This document shows, piece after piece, positions 22,518-33,184 of a DNA stretch of 64,000 nucleotides; within the stretch, counting starts at the first letter, position 1; each line of letters begins with the position of its first letter. A program made the translations under genes and the position numbers. Source of the DNA: Evernia prunastri (lineage: Eukaryota; Ascomycota; Lecanoromycetes; Lecanorales; Parmeliaceae); contig NKYR01000112.1 of NCBI GenBank assembly GCA_003184365.1, positions 3,507 through 67,506 of the forward strand. Reading direction: 5' to 3'. The notes under the pieces were generated by a model that ran no database searches, was not told the DNA's origin, and saw only the letters and a list, made by a program, of their open reading frames with translations.

Positions 22518-23898
22518 TGGGTCAGAATTGTAAGGGCCATGAGGTCTCTAGGCATGAGGCGGCCTGTCAGAAGTCCAGGAATCCAACATACATCTAGGCC
22601 AGATCCGGGAGACTATCCCTCTGGTGCAGCTGTGCGGCTATAGCAGTCGCATAGTAAGTTTGCTTGGCATGGGGGTGCACTCTCCCCTGCTAAATATGCT
22701 GCCTCTGAGGATTCCCACTTGGGTTCCTCAGGATTCAGTCTATCTAGTAACCAATGTACGAGTTGCTCAGTCACGCATGCCTAGACCCCGTTACAAGAAT
22801 TGCTCGAGAACTTGGGATTATGGTCTCTAAGTCAGCTATCAACTCTGCGTTTGTTCGGACTGGATATGGTCGATATCCACCTCGTTACAAGTCTTTGTTG
22901 ACACCGGAAATGAAAGAGGAACGTCTTGAGTTCGTAACGGAGTGGGGACCGAAGCTGGAAGGGAAAGAACATATAATTGTGCACACTGATGAGACTTCGG
23001 TGCGGGTTGGCGAATCTCGGGGACAGATCTGGGTGACTAGGCTTTAGGATGAGGTCTATCACAAGGACTGCGTGGATGTACGATATCGTGGATATACGGA
23101 GCTTATGTTTTGGGCTGCGTACACGTCTGAAATGAAGGGCCCGAGCTATATGTTTGGCAAGGAGACAGCGGCGGAGAAAGAGGCTGCTAAAGAGGATCTA
23201 GCAGATCGAAATGCTGATATCGATGCTCAACAACAAATCGTACGAGAGCAGTTCCTTGCTGAGCAGGCTAAGAAACCGAAAAGTCAACGTCTTAAACGGA
23301 TTTCAAAGGTTGAAGGTGTTCGATATGAGCGGAACAAAAATTTCCGAGGAGGGATTGATTGGTATCGCTATCAAACATACGTGCTATTGCCCCGATTGAT
23401 GCCGTTCATTAAGAAAGTTATTGAAAAGTATAGCGAATGCTATCTCGTTCAAGATGGCGCTCCGTCTCATAATGCGTGACAACAGAATGAGCTTTTGAAG
23501 ATTGAGGGGCTAACTGTTCTTCCTTGATCTGGCAACTCTCCGGATCTAAATCAGATTGAGCCCTGTTGGTACCATTTGAAGCAGTACATCTCGAAGCAAC
23601 CGTATCCTTCAACTACGAAAGAGTCTACGATTAAGACCTGAAACGTTGCGTGGCGCAATTTGGAGCAGGAAAGAATAGGGAAGTGATGTGGGAAGATGAG
23701 GGCACGAATGGAGCGTGTGATTTTGGCTAAAGGAGATAATAAATTTCATGGCTAGCCATCTTATAGAGCATCATTTATTTGATAATTTAGATCATTCTAA
23801 CGTTATTTAGATGTGTGGTTGTTGCGAAATAAAAATAATTAATATGGGTAGGATTTTGATTTTCTGGCCGGGGATTAATTTAAAAAAAAGTCTGTTGT
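22518..23898 (+). mobile_element. Tc1/mariner-like element, copy C (middle and 3' end), interrupted by a solo LTR
   Basis: Lacks the 5' end and begins TGGGTCAGAAT, is split by the LTR at 22529-22795, then runs to the 3' inverted repeat AAAAAAAAGTCTGTTGT. It supplies the second half of the transposase: IIVHTDETSV, the second Asp in YLVQDGAPSHNA, and the final acid in SGNSPDLNQIEPCW. With 34 residues between the last two acids this is a DD34E element of the Tc1/mariner superfamily. Stops after TRL, after SHNA and before SGNSPD are each one transition from a sense codon (one is TGG to TGA when compared with copy D), so the copy is dead in a RIP-like way. Confidence 0.85.
22529..22795 (+). repeat. 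Solo LTR, 267 bp, nested in transposon copy C
   Basis: Begins TGTAAGGGCCATGAGG and ends CCCCGTTACA. The pentamer AGAAT lies on both sides (22524-22528 and 22796-22800), and removing the insert plus one copy restores the transposon sequence GTCAGAATTGCTCGAG exactly. This is a clean retrotransposon insertion followed by LTR recombination. It is a different family from the 223-bp LTR at 3 kb. Confidence 0.88.
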
Positions 23899-23899
23899 N

Positions 23900-24283
23900 T
23901 GTTCTTCTTTGGCCTGGCAACTCTCCGGATCTAAATCAGATTGAGCCCTGTTGGTACCATTTGAAGCAGTACATCTCGAAGCAACCGTATCCTTCAACTA
24001 CGAAAAAGTCTACGATCAAGACCTGAAACGTTGCGTGGCGCAATTTGGAGCAGGAAAGAATAGGGAAGTGATGTGAGAAGATGAGGGCACGAATGGAGCG
24101 TGTGATTTTGGCTAAAGGAGATAATAAATTTCATGGCTAGCCATCTTATAGAGCATCATTTATTTGATAATTTAGACCATTCTAACGTTATTTAGATGTG
24201 TGGTTGTTGCGAAATAAAAATAATTAATATGGGTAGGATTTTGATTTTCTGGCCGGGGATTAATTTAAAAAAAAGTCTGTTGT
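23900..24283 (+). mobile_element. Tc1/mariner-like element, copy D (3' end only)
   Basis: Starts right after the N at 23899 inside the transposase (SGNSPDLNQIEPCW region) and ends with the 3' inverted repeat AAAAAAAAGTCTGTTGT. It duplicates the end of copy C with a few differences, all transitions, and keeps TGG where copy C has TGA. Truncated by the assembly junction. Confidence 0.85.
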
Positions 24284-25215
24284 TGATCTGCGGATGAAAG
24301 GAGGCAAGCATGTCGGGTCGCGTAGATCCGTACCGCTTACCTAAGCCAAGCGTCTCAGGGTCTCAGGGGTACGTGGGGCGAGAAGTGTGATTTTGTGAAG
24401 CTAAGCTAAGGGATTGAGACTATCTTATTGATCCTGCGCCGAGTCTGCTCTTGACAGCTTTCTGCAAAGTCTGTGGGAGACGACTGGGAGTATGGGATGA
24501 TTCATCATTCTCCTTCCGCCATTGGAAGGCGTGGCAAAGAAGGCTAAGGATGCTCTATCCAAGTAAAGTAAATTTACTTGTAAGTGAAGCAAAGTACAAA
24601 GGCAGGATACATAGAAGCTATGACGAGAGTGACTCAAGCAAATCCCACAAAGTCCACAAGGTATTTTACTTGGGGGATGGACCGAGAGAGTACGAATCCG
24701 ATCCATCGTTCATGGGATACACGCCCCAATCCCATGAGCTTGCGGTATGATTGGCCCCCAAAGTGAGAAGAAGCGAGACAGGATTTGGGCTATGCTAAAG
24801 TTACCTCACCTCAGTACTTTACAGTCTTAGATAATCAAGAGTCAAGCCTGGCGCTAAGGAAATCAAGTCTCTGTTAGAGACATCCCCTCCCTACCTTAAC
24901 TCCCCTGCTTTTTGCTGTAATCCTTATCCGTCCCCATCGTTTTTTTCTTTTGAGCACATATCAGACGTCTCTCTGCCATCACCTGAAGCTGTGGCAATGC
25001 TAATCGCCAAGACTTTGAATACTTTACCTAGCATTCAGTCGCGATCCCGGACCCATCTTCGCTACAACATGCTTCACCGACTTCCATTCTTATGCAGAAA
25101 CAGGTTACATTGTGGAATTCCATGAGCGTTCCAATTCGTTATAGAAATTGCGTGACGGGGAGTTTGAGATATCATTACTCTATGACCAGCGAAAGTGCTT
25201 TCTGCAATACACTTT
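24284..25215. other. No gene recognised
   Basis: About 930 bp of normal-composition sequence to the right of the last transposon end. Open frames are short and without domains. Nothing else seen. Confidence 0.45.
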
Positions 25216-25219
25216 GCGC

Positions 25220-25490
25220 TTCATTCTTCGTATTCAATTTCCACTGTCCGCATCTCCACGCAGAATGCAATAGGATCAAGATTTCATTCGACAAGTTTCA
25301 ATAGCTTTGACCACTCCAGCGCTTTTTCTACCAGGGTTTTGAATATCCTCAAACATGACCTGAGTGTCTCTTTAAATCCGCGTTCTCTCGGCGGCGAGGT
25401 TTTTGAGGTAGATTCCTGAATTGGGGCATACTCGGATCCGTCTCTCCGCTGTGCAGCCATAAAAGCACGGTCGGCATCAACATCCATGAC
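25220..25490 (-). pseudogene. Relic related to the 453-aa orphan gene at 28 kb
   Basis: On the minus strand a 67-codon frame contains RERGFKETLRSCLRIFKTLV followed by EKALEWSKLLKLVE, then a stop. The orphan protein at 27926-29346 has GIGFKEKVYLCIRVLKELAE followed by TAHAWTKVSDLARQYFD. The match in order and spacing, and a LDPIAFCVE string beyond the stop resembling FDPILIFID of the orphan, indicate a decayed paralogue. No start or full frame remains. Confidence 0.5.
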
Positions 25491-25974
25491 GCAAAACCGT
25501 AGACAAGTATTATGTTAGTATTATGTTCCAGCGTAGATACCAAAGCTGTGCGTACACTAAGGACGACGATAATACTACATTGTAGACATCGAATGTAGAC
25601 ACGCGATCAATTCGGCCGACACACAAGACCAACTGTTGGATAAGTCCATTGACGCGATAGAACACTTTCATTTTCTAGTGCGCGGGCGACTGCATCCTCT
25701 TAGCTTCTTGTAGAAGAGGGCTAACGTAGGGGGCCGTTCTGAAGAACTGCCATTCTGTCCATGAAATCTGTCTCGAACTCTTATCTCTCCTCAATGATCA
25801 GACTGTGAGTGAGACCTTGCGCGTTGGAACCTCTGTTGCGCTTCTGACATTTGCGCAGCAAAGTTTCCAAAATCCTAGCGAATACGTACAAAGATTTTCA
25901 TAACGTAGGTCAGGGTATAAGGGAAATCCAGGAAAAATTCGCACATCTCGTATACGAGCTAAAGTTTTGGACCA

Positions 25975-26358
25975 TTGTACATATGGGGGCTCAATGAACT
26001 CGGAGCGACAAATGATGTGTTGACGGCGTTTTGGGGTGAAAATGGGTATCTATTGATCAAGCAACAACTAGCTGCGGTGGATGTCAAATGCGAAGATCCC
26101 GCAGCGCTCATGACAATGTCTACACCTCATATTAGTTTCGACGACATTCACGCAGAGGATCGAAAGAAGGCAGAAAAACGTCTTGAAAAGCGCACTCTGC
26201 CGGAAAGTCGCACAAACAGACTATCCAACTGGGTGTCCGGCGAATGTTCTTGGCAGGTACCCGTCAGCGAGGAATGCGGAATCTTCGGGTCTTTGAGGAT
26301 CAGATCTGTACATCTTCACCTTGCGCCTCGATCGGATGGGCTCCGTCAAAAATTGTAA
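25975..26358 (+). CDS. Hypothetical protein fragment, unknown
   Basis: A 127-codon frame starting MYIWGLNELGATNDVLTAFW with a charged helical stretch (DDIHAEDRKKAEKRLEKRTL). I do not recognise any domain. Its end overlaps, in another frame, the YKVLHVKG-type relic that follows, so it may be part of the same decayed gene. Expression is uncertain. Confidence 0.25.
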   Translation: MYIWGLNELGATNDVLTAFWGENGYLLIKQQLAAVDVKCEDPAALMTMSTPHISFDDIHAEDRKKAEKRLEKRTLPESRTNRLSNWVSGECSWQVPVSEECGIFGSLRIRSVHLHLAPRSDGLRQKL

Positions 26359-26425
26359 GCGAAGGTGGGGCTATGATTATAAAGTGCTCCACGTCAAGGG
26401 GGAGCGCCCCCCGCACAAGGTGCAG
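26255..26425 (+). pseudogene. Relic of the YKVLHVKG-motif family
   Basis: One frame, after a stop, reads DLYIFTLRLDRMGSVKNCKR and then RWGYDYKVLHVKGERPPHK. It aligns with the C-terminal part of the frame at 43250-43828 (VQLDRLGRAKNWQRRFRHNY followed by KVLHVKGLKPG). No start codon or complete gene is present. Confidence 0.5.
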
Positions 26426-26429
26426 TTCG

Positions 26430-27925
26430 GGAGGTATTAATGGCTGGATGTATGGTCACGTTTGGGGAGATTCGGGATGCAAGTCTGGATACTCCGGCGA
26501 TTTAAGAATTCATCGCAGCTTCCTTTCGGTGTTGAGCCGAAAGTTCACGTCCAATCGTGTCTTTATCGCGTTGGTTTTTAAGCATCATCGAGGTATCGAG
26601 CCAATATTCAACATCGCTTTAAGTGTTTGCTCAGCATGTTTGTTGATTGCTTCAAGTCTCTTTATGGTCTTCAGCCTAGACTTCACCGCAGTTTCCGTTC
26701 TCGGTGCCACAGAGTTGAGTGTGATACAGGTTTCAGTCCAGAGCTTCCGCCGCTTTGTACACATATATATACTCAGTGCCTGTGGTGTTGCCGAAGATTT
26801 TGTATTTCTCCCAGCCTTGAATTTGCGTCATTCGCTATCTTTGTTGCCGTTTGATGTAAGAATTAGCGTGTGCACATGAGCCTTAAATTTATCCCAACTC
26901 CACGGGCTGTCCCGTAGCATATGAAGTTTCTGCCTACCAGGCTCCGTTTGTTTGTCTTCTGATGGGAAGTCCGACGCAGGATTGGTGTGGTTGATAATAA
27001 TGATGTTCATTTAGTAGTTTCATGATTTGGTAGTAATTATACAGGAGGAATGGATTGATTGTTCCTCCAATCTGGAATACGTTTATGTCGCGAGTACTGC
27101 GCATGCGAGCCACTAGGTTGGAAGTGAGCCGGGCGCGTTAGAAGTCTGCTCGAGTACCTCACCACTGTCACCAGGAGTGGACCAAAAATGCTGATACGCT
27201 TGCCAGCTTAACGCTTATTAAATATCCAGCTAACAGATAGGCCGACCGACTGGGGACTTATGAGCGGCACAGATCTTCGTCTCGCTGCGTGAGTTTGACG
27301 CCATTGGCTGTCTGGCTGAAAACTACGTCCCCACCAGATGATTGAGCTTTTCTTCCAGAATCATGGGAACGAGCTTTTCTCTTACAAGTAAACGGCGGTC
27401 TCCGTGTATTCAATGCCTATCGATTTGTCCCAGCCGTCCGCGCTCATTGCTAGACAGCCTCAAGACACTCTACGCTCATTCTCAGCAGGATCAATACATT
27501 GCGTATGATGCCTGGTGCCAATTGCTGAGAGCAGTAGATGGGTCATCAGGGCTAGAGCCACCTTTCCAAATTGATACCAGCTACATAGTCGAATATTGGC
27601 AACGTTGAAGCCTAAGGGTGCGGGACATGGAGGGTGAATTGGCACTTCAACAGTCACAATGACTAAGAGTGAGCAGCATCTTACATCTCCAATGTACGTC
27701 GAGGGAGTCGTGACCCAAGATGGGAATGAATAGTGCCAGATTCAATTATTGCTAATATAATCACCTCATGTTCGAGAGGAGTTAGGTGGGTACATCATAA
27801 TGTTCGTAACCCCGCAAGCTAACAAGGATGCTAGATGATGAAAGAGCATGGGACGAACCGCCGCGAGAAGCATAAGTAGTGCTCGCTTACGCGCAAAGCA
27901 TTCAACAAGGAAAACCCGATTGCAA
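26430..27925. other. No gene recognised
   Basis: About 1.5 kb downstream of the orphan gene (which ends at 27926 on the minus strand). Several open frames of 60-90 codons exist on both strands, none with domains or matching neighbours. Confidence 0.45.
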
Positions 27926-29346
27926 CTACCCCTCTGAACAACCCCTGTTGTCGCTTTCATCTACACAATAAATTAGTATATAGCAGAGTGTTGTGAAAAA
28001 TGCTTGGAGCCGCACTCACCTAGAGCAGAGCGTCTTGCATGCTCATGGTTCTCCATCAAGTGTTCCTCAGATATCGGACTGTAACAGCCATCATCCTCGC
28101 TGTCGCACTTACCAGGGGATAAGTGTCTCGCACGCTCATCATCGTCTGTCAAGTTCTGCTCGGAGGTCTGACTATAGCAGTCCTCGTGATCACTATAGAT
28201 GGACGAGGAGCTTTTCGGGGATCGTATCGTGTCCTCGTCTGGGTGCGTGATTGTATACTCGTTTTGCGCACTAGCCCTCTCTTCGAACCTGCGGTATATA
28301 CTGAGAATTTCTTGCTGTCGTTTAGCGAGCGGGCCATTATTGTACGCGCTAGCTTGATGCATGAGCACTGCATCCGTCAGATCAACAAGAGTGCGCATAT
28401 CTATTGTAATCTTCTGCTCTTCAACATCGATCTTGGCAGACGAGGCTCGGAGTTGGCGAGTCCTTTTTCTTCTGAACATGATCCGCTTGACAATCGGGAG
28501 CGAGCTGCTGGGGTCTCGCGAGTCCATAGGCACATCTAGGATTGCAGGCTCCTCACCAATTTCCTCGACAGAAACCTTTTCAGTCTGCTTCACAGGAAGC
28601 TGGGTGGCCAGAGAACCTAGATTTCCCATCTCCTTCCTAATCTCACTAGCTGCGGACATGATATCTTCGAGCCGCTCTATCAAATATGCCACGAGGTTGC
28701 TTGGCGATGAATCACCAAAACAAGGATCGCCAAGTTCGATGTCACTTGTCCATAGACTTAATCGGCTGTTCCAATTGTCGATGAAAATGAGAATGGGATC
28801 AAAATATTGCCTTGCAAGATCCGAGACCTTAGTCCAAGCATGGGCTGTTTCCGCCAGCTCTTTGAGCACCCTGATGCAAAGGTACACTTTCTCTTTGAAT
28901 CCGATGCCGTGCGATGATGAGTCTGGTGGGTCTGATTCCTGGCGTGCGATGTGCTGAGATCTGTCTGCCTGCTGTGACAAAGGCAGATACTCTGGGTCAG
29001 AAGCGCTTGGATGGAAGACTCTTCTTGCGAGAGCATAGGGCTTCGACGTCTCAAGCGCTTCTTCAATTGTAAGTTGAATGTTTTCGCGGAAAAGGAAGAA
29101 GCGAAACGTAAGTGGGTCTAGGATTTCACGAGCGCTTGGACGTGATACAGAGTGGTTACGGGCCAAGGTAATGTCTGGTTGAAGTCGATGAAAATTCAGG
29201 ATTCTTGATGAGCTTCGACCTTGATCGGCAGGGAGATGGCCTTCCATGGCGTCTGCCGAAGCGATTTCTCGCTCGACCAAGAGCCTATCCTGGCGCGCTC
29301 TTGAGCTGGTGACACGGTCGTCCTTATGGACTTGTTTAGTATTCAT
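27926..29346 (-). CDS. Orphan protein of about 453 aa with C-terminal tandem repeats
   Basis: Exon 1 (29346-28020) is a long continuous frame and exon 2 (27960-27926) adds a short tail after a GTGAGT...TAG intron; the spliced length is a multiple of three. I do not recognise the family. The N-terminus is basic and likely disordered. The middle (about residues 145-260) is helical, with GFKEKVYLCIRVLKELAETA and NLVAYLIERLEDIMSAASEI, suggesting an all-helix domain. A basic patch FRRKRTRQLRASS could be a nuclear signal. The C-terminus has near-repeats of about 29 residues, including DHEDCYSQTSEQNLTDDDE and SEDDGCYSPISEEHLMENHE; exon 2 starts a third (DESDNRGCSEG), which supports the splice. No signal peptide or membrane segment. 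A decayed paralogue lies at 25.2-25.5 kb. Function unknown. Confidence 0.65.
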
Positions 29347-30764
29347 GGGCAGGACACGATTAATCGCAGATGATGATTGGTGAGCTGGTGTGTGATTGTG
29401 CGGTTGTGGTGGTAAGTGGTGGTATGTGACGAGAGGTGATGGTAGGTGTTGCTAAGAGATGGTACTTGACAGTGGATGATGGTAGAGAAGATACGTTCTG
29501 GGCTGTGAAAGTAAACTTTGGTTAGTTTGAAAGAAAGGAAGTGAGGAACGAGCGTGGAGATCTTATACCTTTGCTGATTTGTAACAATTGTCGCCGCGAC
29601 GGATACCGTTTCATTGCGGTGGCAAGTGGAGTCCAAACAATATTTTATTCTTTGCAACGCGGATGAAACGAAACTTTGCTAACACTCATTTCAGCAAATA
29701 CTCCATAACACAATCCAAACAGTTAATCACCACAGTACTGTTTCACTCGCGAAGCAAATTACCGCCCACCTAAGCCGCTCTGTGGCCAATGTCCCGGCCG
29801 CATGCATCTACGCTAAGGCCTAAAACCCTTGAGTTGAAAGTCCGCCAGGAAAGCTATGATTCAAATCTCAACATATTTGGGTCTCTCTGCTTCTGTTTTC
29901 AAGCATTGTCGGTTGAAATCCTATTGGTTGCCAAAGATTCACTCAAACTCACCTGAAAATGTCTCGGATCATTGCACTGCCCCCCCCCCCCCCCCCCCCT
30001 GGGCTTCGGACCCATCATATCTCATTGATTCGTGGGTACTGCCCATGACCACGACGTGCTCCACTGCCATTTGACCAGCTTGCTGAGTCAGATGCCCGGA
30101 CTGAAACCCTGCAAGATGGAGTGTGTTTTGGTAACTTCGTTTGGCTTGAGGCGGTAAAAGGGTGCTGATTGGTCTGCACTTTAAAAAGTTGCGGGGCATG
30201 GCCGGCTTTTCCATTTATTTCCGGGTTTCTCTCCTTTGTCTCTCCACAATTTCGAGCTCGAAGTGATCTGAACTTTCCATCATCTCTCTCCTCAACCCAC
30301 AGTCTATACATATATGAGAGGACGTATTCCTCCACTGATGGGCCAACCTCCGGATTCCACCTCTCTGCATCACCTCAGATCGACTCAAAGCTCCCTCAAA
30401 GTCATGCCCTCAACCGGTCGCAGCAACTCCGATGACTCGAAGCCATCAGAGCAACCACCCATGCCCAGCAAACGCAAACGCATCCAAAGCTGGCTCGGCA
30501 ACCCTCCGCAGACTTTCCGTCTATAACCAAGGCACCGGACGCATACGGGTTGTTGGAAATCAACGAAGCCAACAGGTGAGTTGTAACACACACTTCATCT
30601 GTTCGACGGCTGACTCTCCCGGCGTCGACAGCGGAGTCCAACCGCTATGAGATGGAGCTTCCACGGTGGGAGGAGTCAAGTGCAACGTGCTCGTGGGCGC
30701 GGACGCGGAGACTTTTTCTTAAACATATAAATAGCTTTATTTTTTTCATCGATATTATATAGAT
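29347..30764. other. Intergenic region with a 20-C homopolymer
   Basis: About 1.4 kb. A run of 20 C lies at 29980-29999. A small plus frame at 30314-30526 ends in a basic SKRKRIQSWLGNPPQTFRL string, but nothing identifies it as a gene. No RNA gene seen. Confidence 0.45.
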
Positions 30765-30995
30765 ATAGATAGAGGAGCGAGGATACAGCGAGACTACAAG
30801 GCTGGATCGACTCGGGGTTGAAGAAGGAGAACTGGCAACGGCACTTGGGCATAAACTACAAGGTGCTTCGTGTCGGGGGAGGGAAGCTGGTGTGACTTTA
30901 CTAGGTGTGTCGCACTGAGGGGACCATAAGGCCGGATCGACCGGGGTTGGAAGAAGGACTGGCAACGGCACTTGGGCATAAACTACAAGGTGCTT
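30765..30995 (+). pseudogene. Duplicated relic of the YKVLHVKG-motif family
   Basis: Two imperfect direct copies about 129 bp apart (around 30799-30869 and 30928-30995). The first reads RGYSETTRLDRLG and, after a frame change, KKENWQRHLGINYKVLRVGG. The second reads KKDWQRHLGINYKVL. These match VQLDRLGRAKNWQRRFRHNY plus KVLHVKG of the frame at 43250-43828. Stops and frame changes show that neither copy is a gene. Confidence 0.5.
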
Positions 30996-31985
30996 ATCGC
31001 CCGCACTTGGCCAGAGTGACGTTGGGAGCTGATGGTTTGTCGATGGTAGCCTTGGTGCAAACAATCCCTCCTACGAGGCTTGCCAACCAATCAGACAATT
31101 ACACACCAACAACACAGACACGGTCCGTTAGTATTCGGACAGGACAAAGAATCGAATCCGCGCGAAGAATATCAATCAGATCATGTTGGATCATTTCACA
31201 CCAACCAAAGCGATGGCCATCCATACACCCACAGCTTCAGAGCGCATAAGAACGACAACGGTCGCTGTCATCGCCTCGAAAGTCCCGAAAGGGCTCGGCA
31301 ATGCCGACGTTTCACTCGATGCTTGCAAAGGATCGAGGGGATCATCCCGACACTCTCGTTTTAATCGACCGGATGACAGAATGAGTACCTTGGAGAAAAA
31401 CAAAGCACAAACGCTGTTAGGAAAGAGTGCAGATAGACTTGTGGCTATTCGAAGGGGACGAAGCAACCGCTCGGATTGAGATCTGATGGGGGCGGATCAG
31501 GGGTCCAAGGGGGCTTTGACGGCGGAGATGAGATGAGGAGAGAAGAAGGGTGGGGAGGATAGGAGCACAGCAGCTTGTGAGTTAGCAAGTACTCTGGGAG
31601 TTTGACATACCTCCGACACTTTGCTGTCGGTGCATACCAAAGACTGGGTATAAGACAATGATGCATCATAACTGTTACCTGTCGATTTGTTCTTGTCCTA
31701 TACGTTTGCTCGCGGCAGCTGTGACATTCTAGTCGGTTCTCGAACGCGGAAAGTCCTGCCTGTTCTCCGTTAACGCACGTTTCTTTATCCCAGGATTGCA
31801 TCTTCCCACATGCACAGTAACCTCCAGAAAGCGCCAGATGAACTCCCTTCCCTTTCTACAAAAACACCCAGCCCAGCATACACCTGACTCTCTTCCATCC
31901 TCTGCCTCATCACCATCCACCTCCGCACCCTCAACCTTCCCACCCTGCACCCACACTCCAAAACCCAACGCAGCACTCAAACGAC
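30996..31985. other. No gene recognised
   Basis: About 1 kb upstream of the coiled-coil gene. Short open frames only; no domain, repeat or RNA gene identified. Confidence 0.45.
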
Positions 31986-32444
31986 ATGGACGATGCCACA
32001 ACAAGAGAGATAGCTCGCCTCAACGCCCTTCACAACGACGAACTCCGCCACACCGGGGAGCTACAAGCACAGAAGCGCTATCACACTGTTCAAATGCAGG
32101 CCCAAGCACGCGAGCACCGCAGAATGATGCTGCATATTGAGCACACTGCGATCCACGGCGCGGCTATTGCCCGTCAAGAGGCGCTCAACAATCAAAAGTA
32201 TAAGCACCGCGAGCGCATGCTGCAGCTGGAGCGTAGCGATGCGTTAGCTAGAATAGCGCTCAAGTCGGGAGAGCAGGTCACAGGAGTGGGGAGCGCTTTA
32301 ATGGAACGTAGGCTCCATATGGGAACAATCAAAGAGCGCACGAAAAGGAGGACGGAGAGGGCAGCGGAGGAGGCGCGGAAACAACAAGAGGCTGTTCCCG
32401 ATCCACGTTTGGCTCTGGTCGAACAGAAGGCTAGATCGGTCTGA
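31986..32444 (+). CDS. Hypothetical charged helical protein, 152 aa
   Basis: A single frame from ATG to TGA. The protein is rich in Ala, Arg, Glu, Gln and His with long predicted helices (NALHNDELRHTGELQAQKRY; KERTKRRTERAAEEARKQQE), consistent with a coiled coil. No known domain, signal peptide or membrane segment. The composition is more protein-like than the other small frames nearby. A longer N-terminus from a frame starting at 31796 is possible. Function unknown. Confidence 0.42.
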   Translation: MDDATTREIARLNALHNDELRHTGELQAQKRYHTVQMQAQAREHRRMMLHIEHTAIHGAAIARQEALNNQKYKHRERMLQLERSDALARIALKSGEQVTGVGSALMERRLHMGTIKERTKRRTERAAEEARKQQEAVPDPRLALVEQKARSV

Positions 32445-33184
32445 AGATGACATTTGCGCGAAAGGACTTTCTTAGACTGGAAGTGGCTTGCTTCGGAAAG
32501 CGACGACGGCAGAGAGGAGGGTCTCCATTCGGCAGCTTGGTATTGTGGATCGGCAACTCAACGAACTGGTAGATAGCGCGTGTTGGGAACAAGAAGTCTT
32601 GGTAGATAGAACAGAGTTCAAAATAGCACTTGTCGACAGATGAACGAAGCCTCAAGGCGGTACCACCACCGCGTATGCTGCAGCTCGATCATCATGCAAG
32701 ATTTCAACACCGGAAGTACTCAGAGTGCCGGCACTGTCCGGACTAGCAGGAGGAATCCCAGGACAGCGGGCAAGACAGCCAATGCTAGGAAGAGCTGTCA
32801 AGAGGATGCCCTTTAGACGGAGAGTAGATAGCCAAGAACACAGACAGGAGAGAAGCGCCGAAGTTGTCAGGAACTGAGTGTTAGTGTTGCTAGATTAAGC
32901 TTTGGTGGGCATGGAAAAAGTCTCACGAAGAGGCTTTCAAGTTAGTGAGCTTTTTAGCAGCCATAGACAGAAAATTTGGTTGCTCTTGAGTACAATTGCC
33001 TTTGGCATTTTGAATGAGCTTTTCTATGACGTGTTAGTTAGACAGATCATAAGTTCGACGAGCATCAAAGGCGCAGATAGACTGACATGACTATGCAAGA
33101 CCGTACACTTCCTGAGCGACCTTCCCGTGACAGAAATTGCCAGGCTGCGGGATAGAAAAAGACTGGCGAGCCCATGCCGTGTAA
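32445..33184. other. Intergenic region, nothing recognised
   Basis: About 740 bp between the 152-aa gene and the 3' end of the membrane carrier gene. No domain-bearing frame or repeat. Confidence 0.45.

Noticed and set aside
1..24000. A whole Starship element inside the window
   Set aside because: The DUF3435 gene points left, away from the rest of the window, and no terminal repeats or cargo organisation were found to its right.
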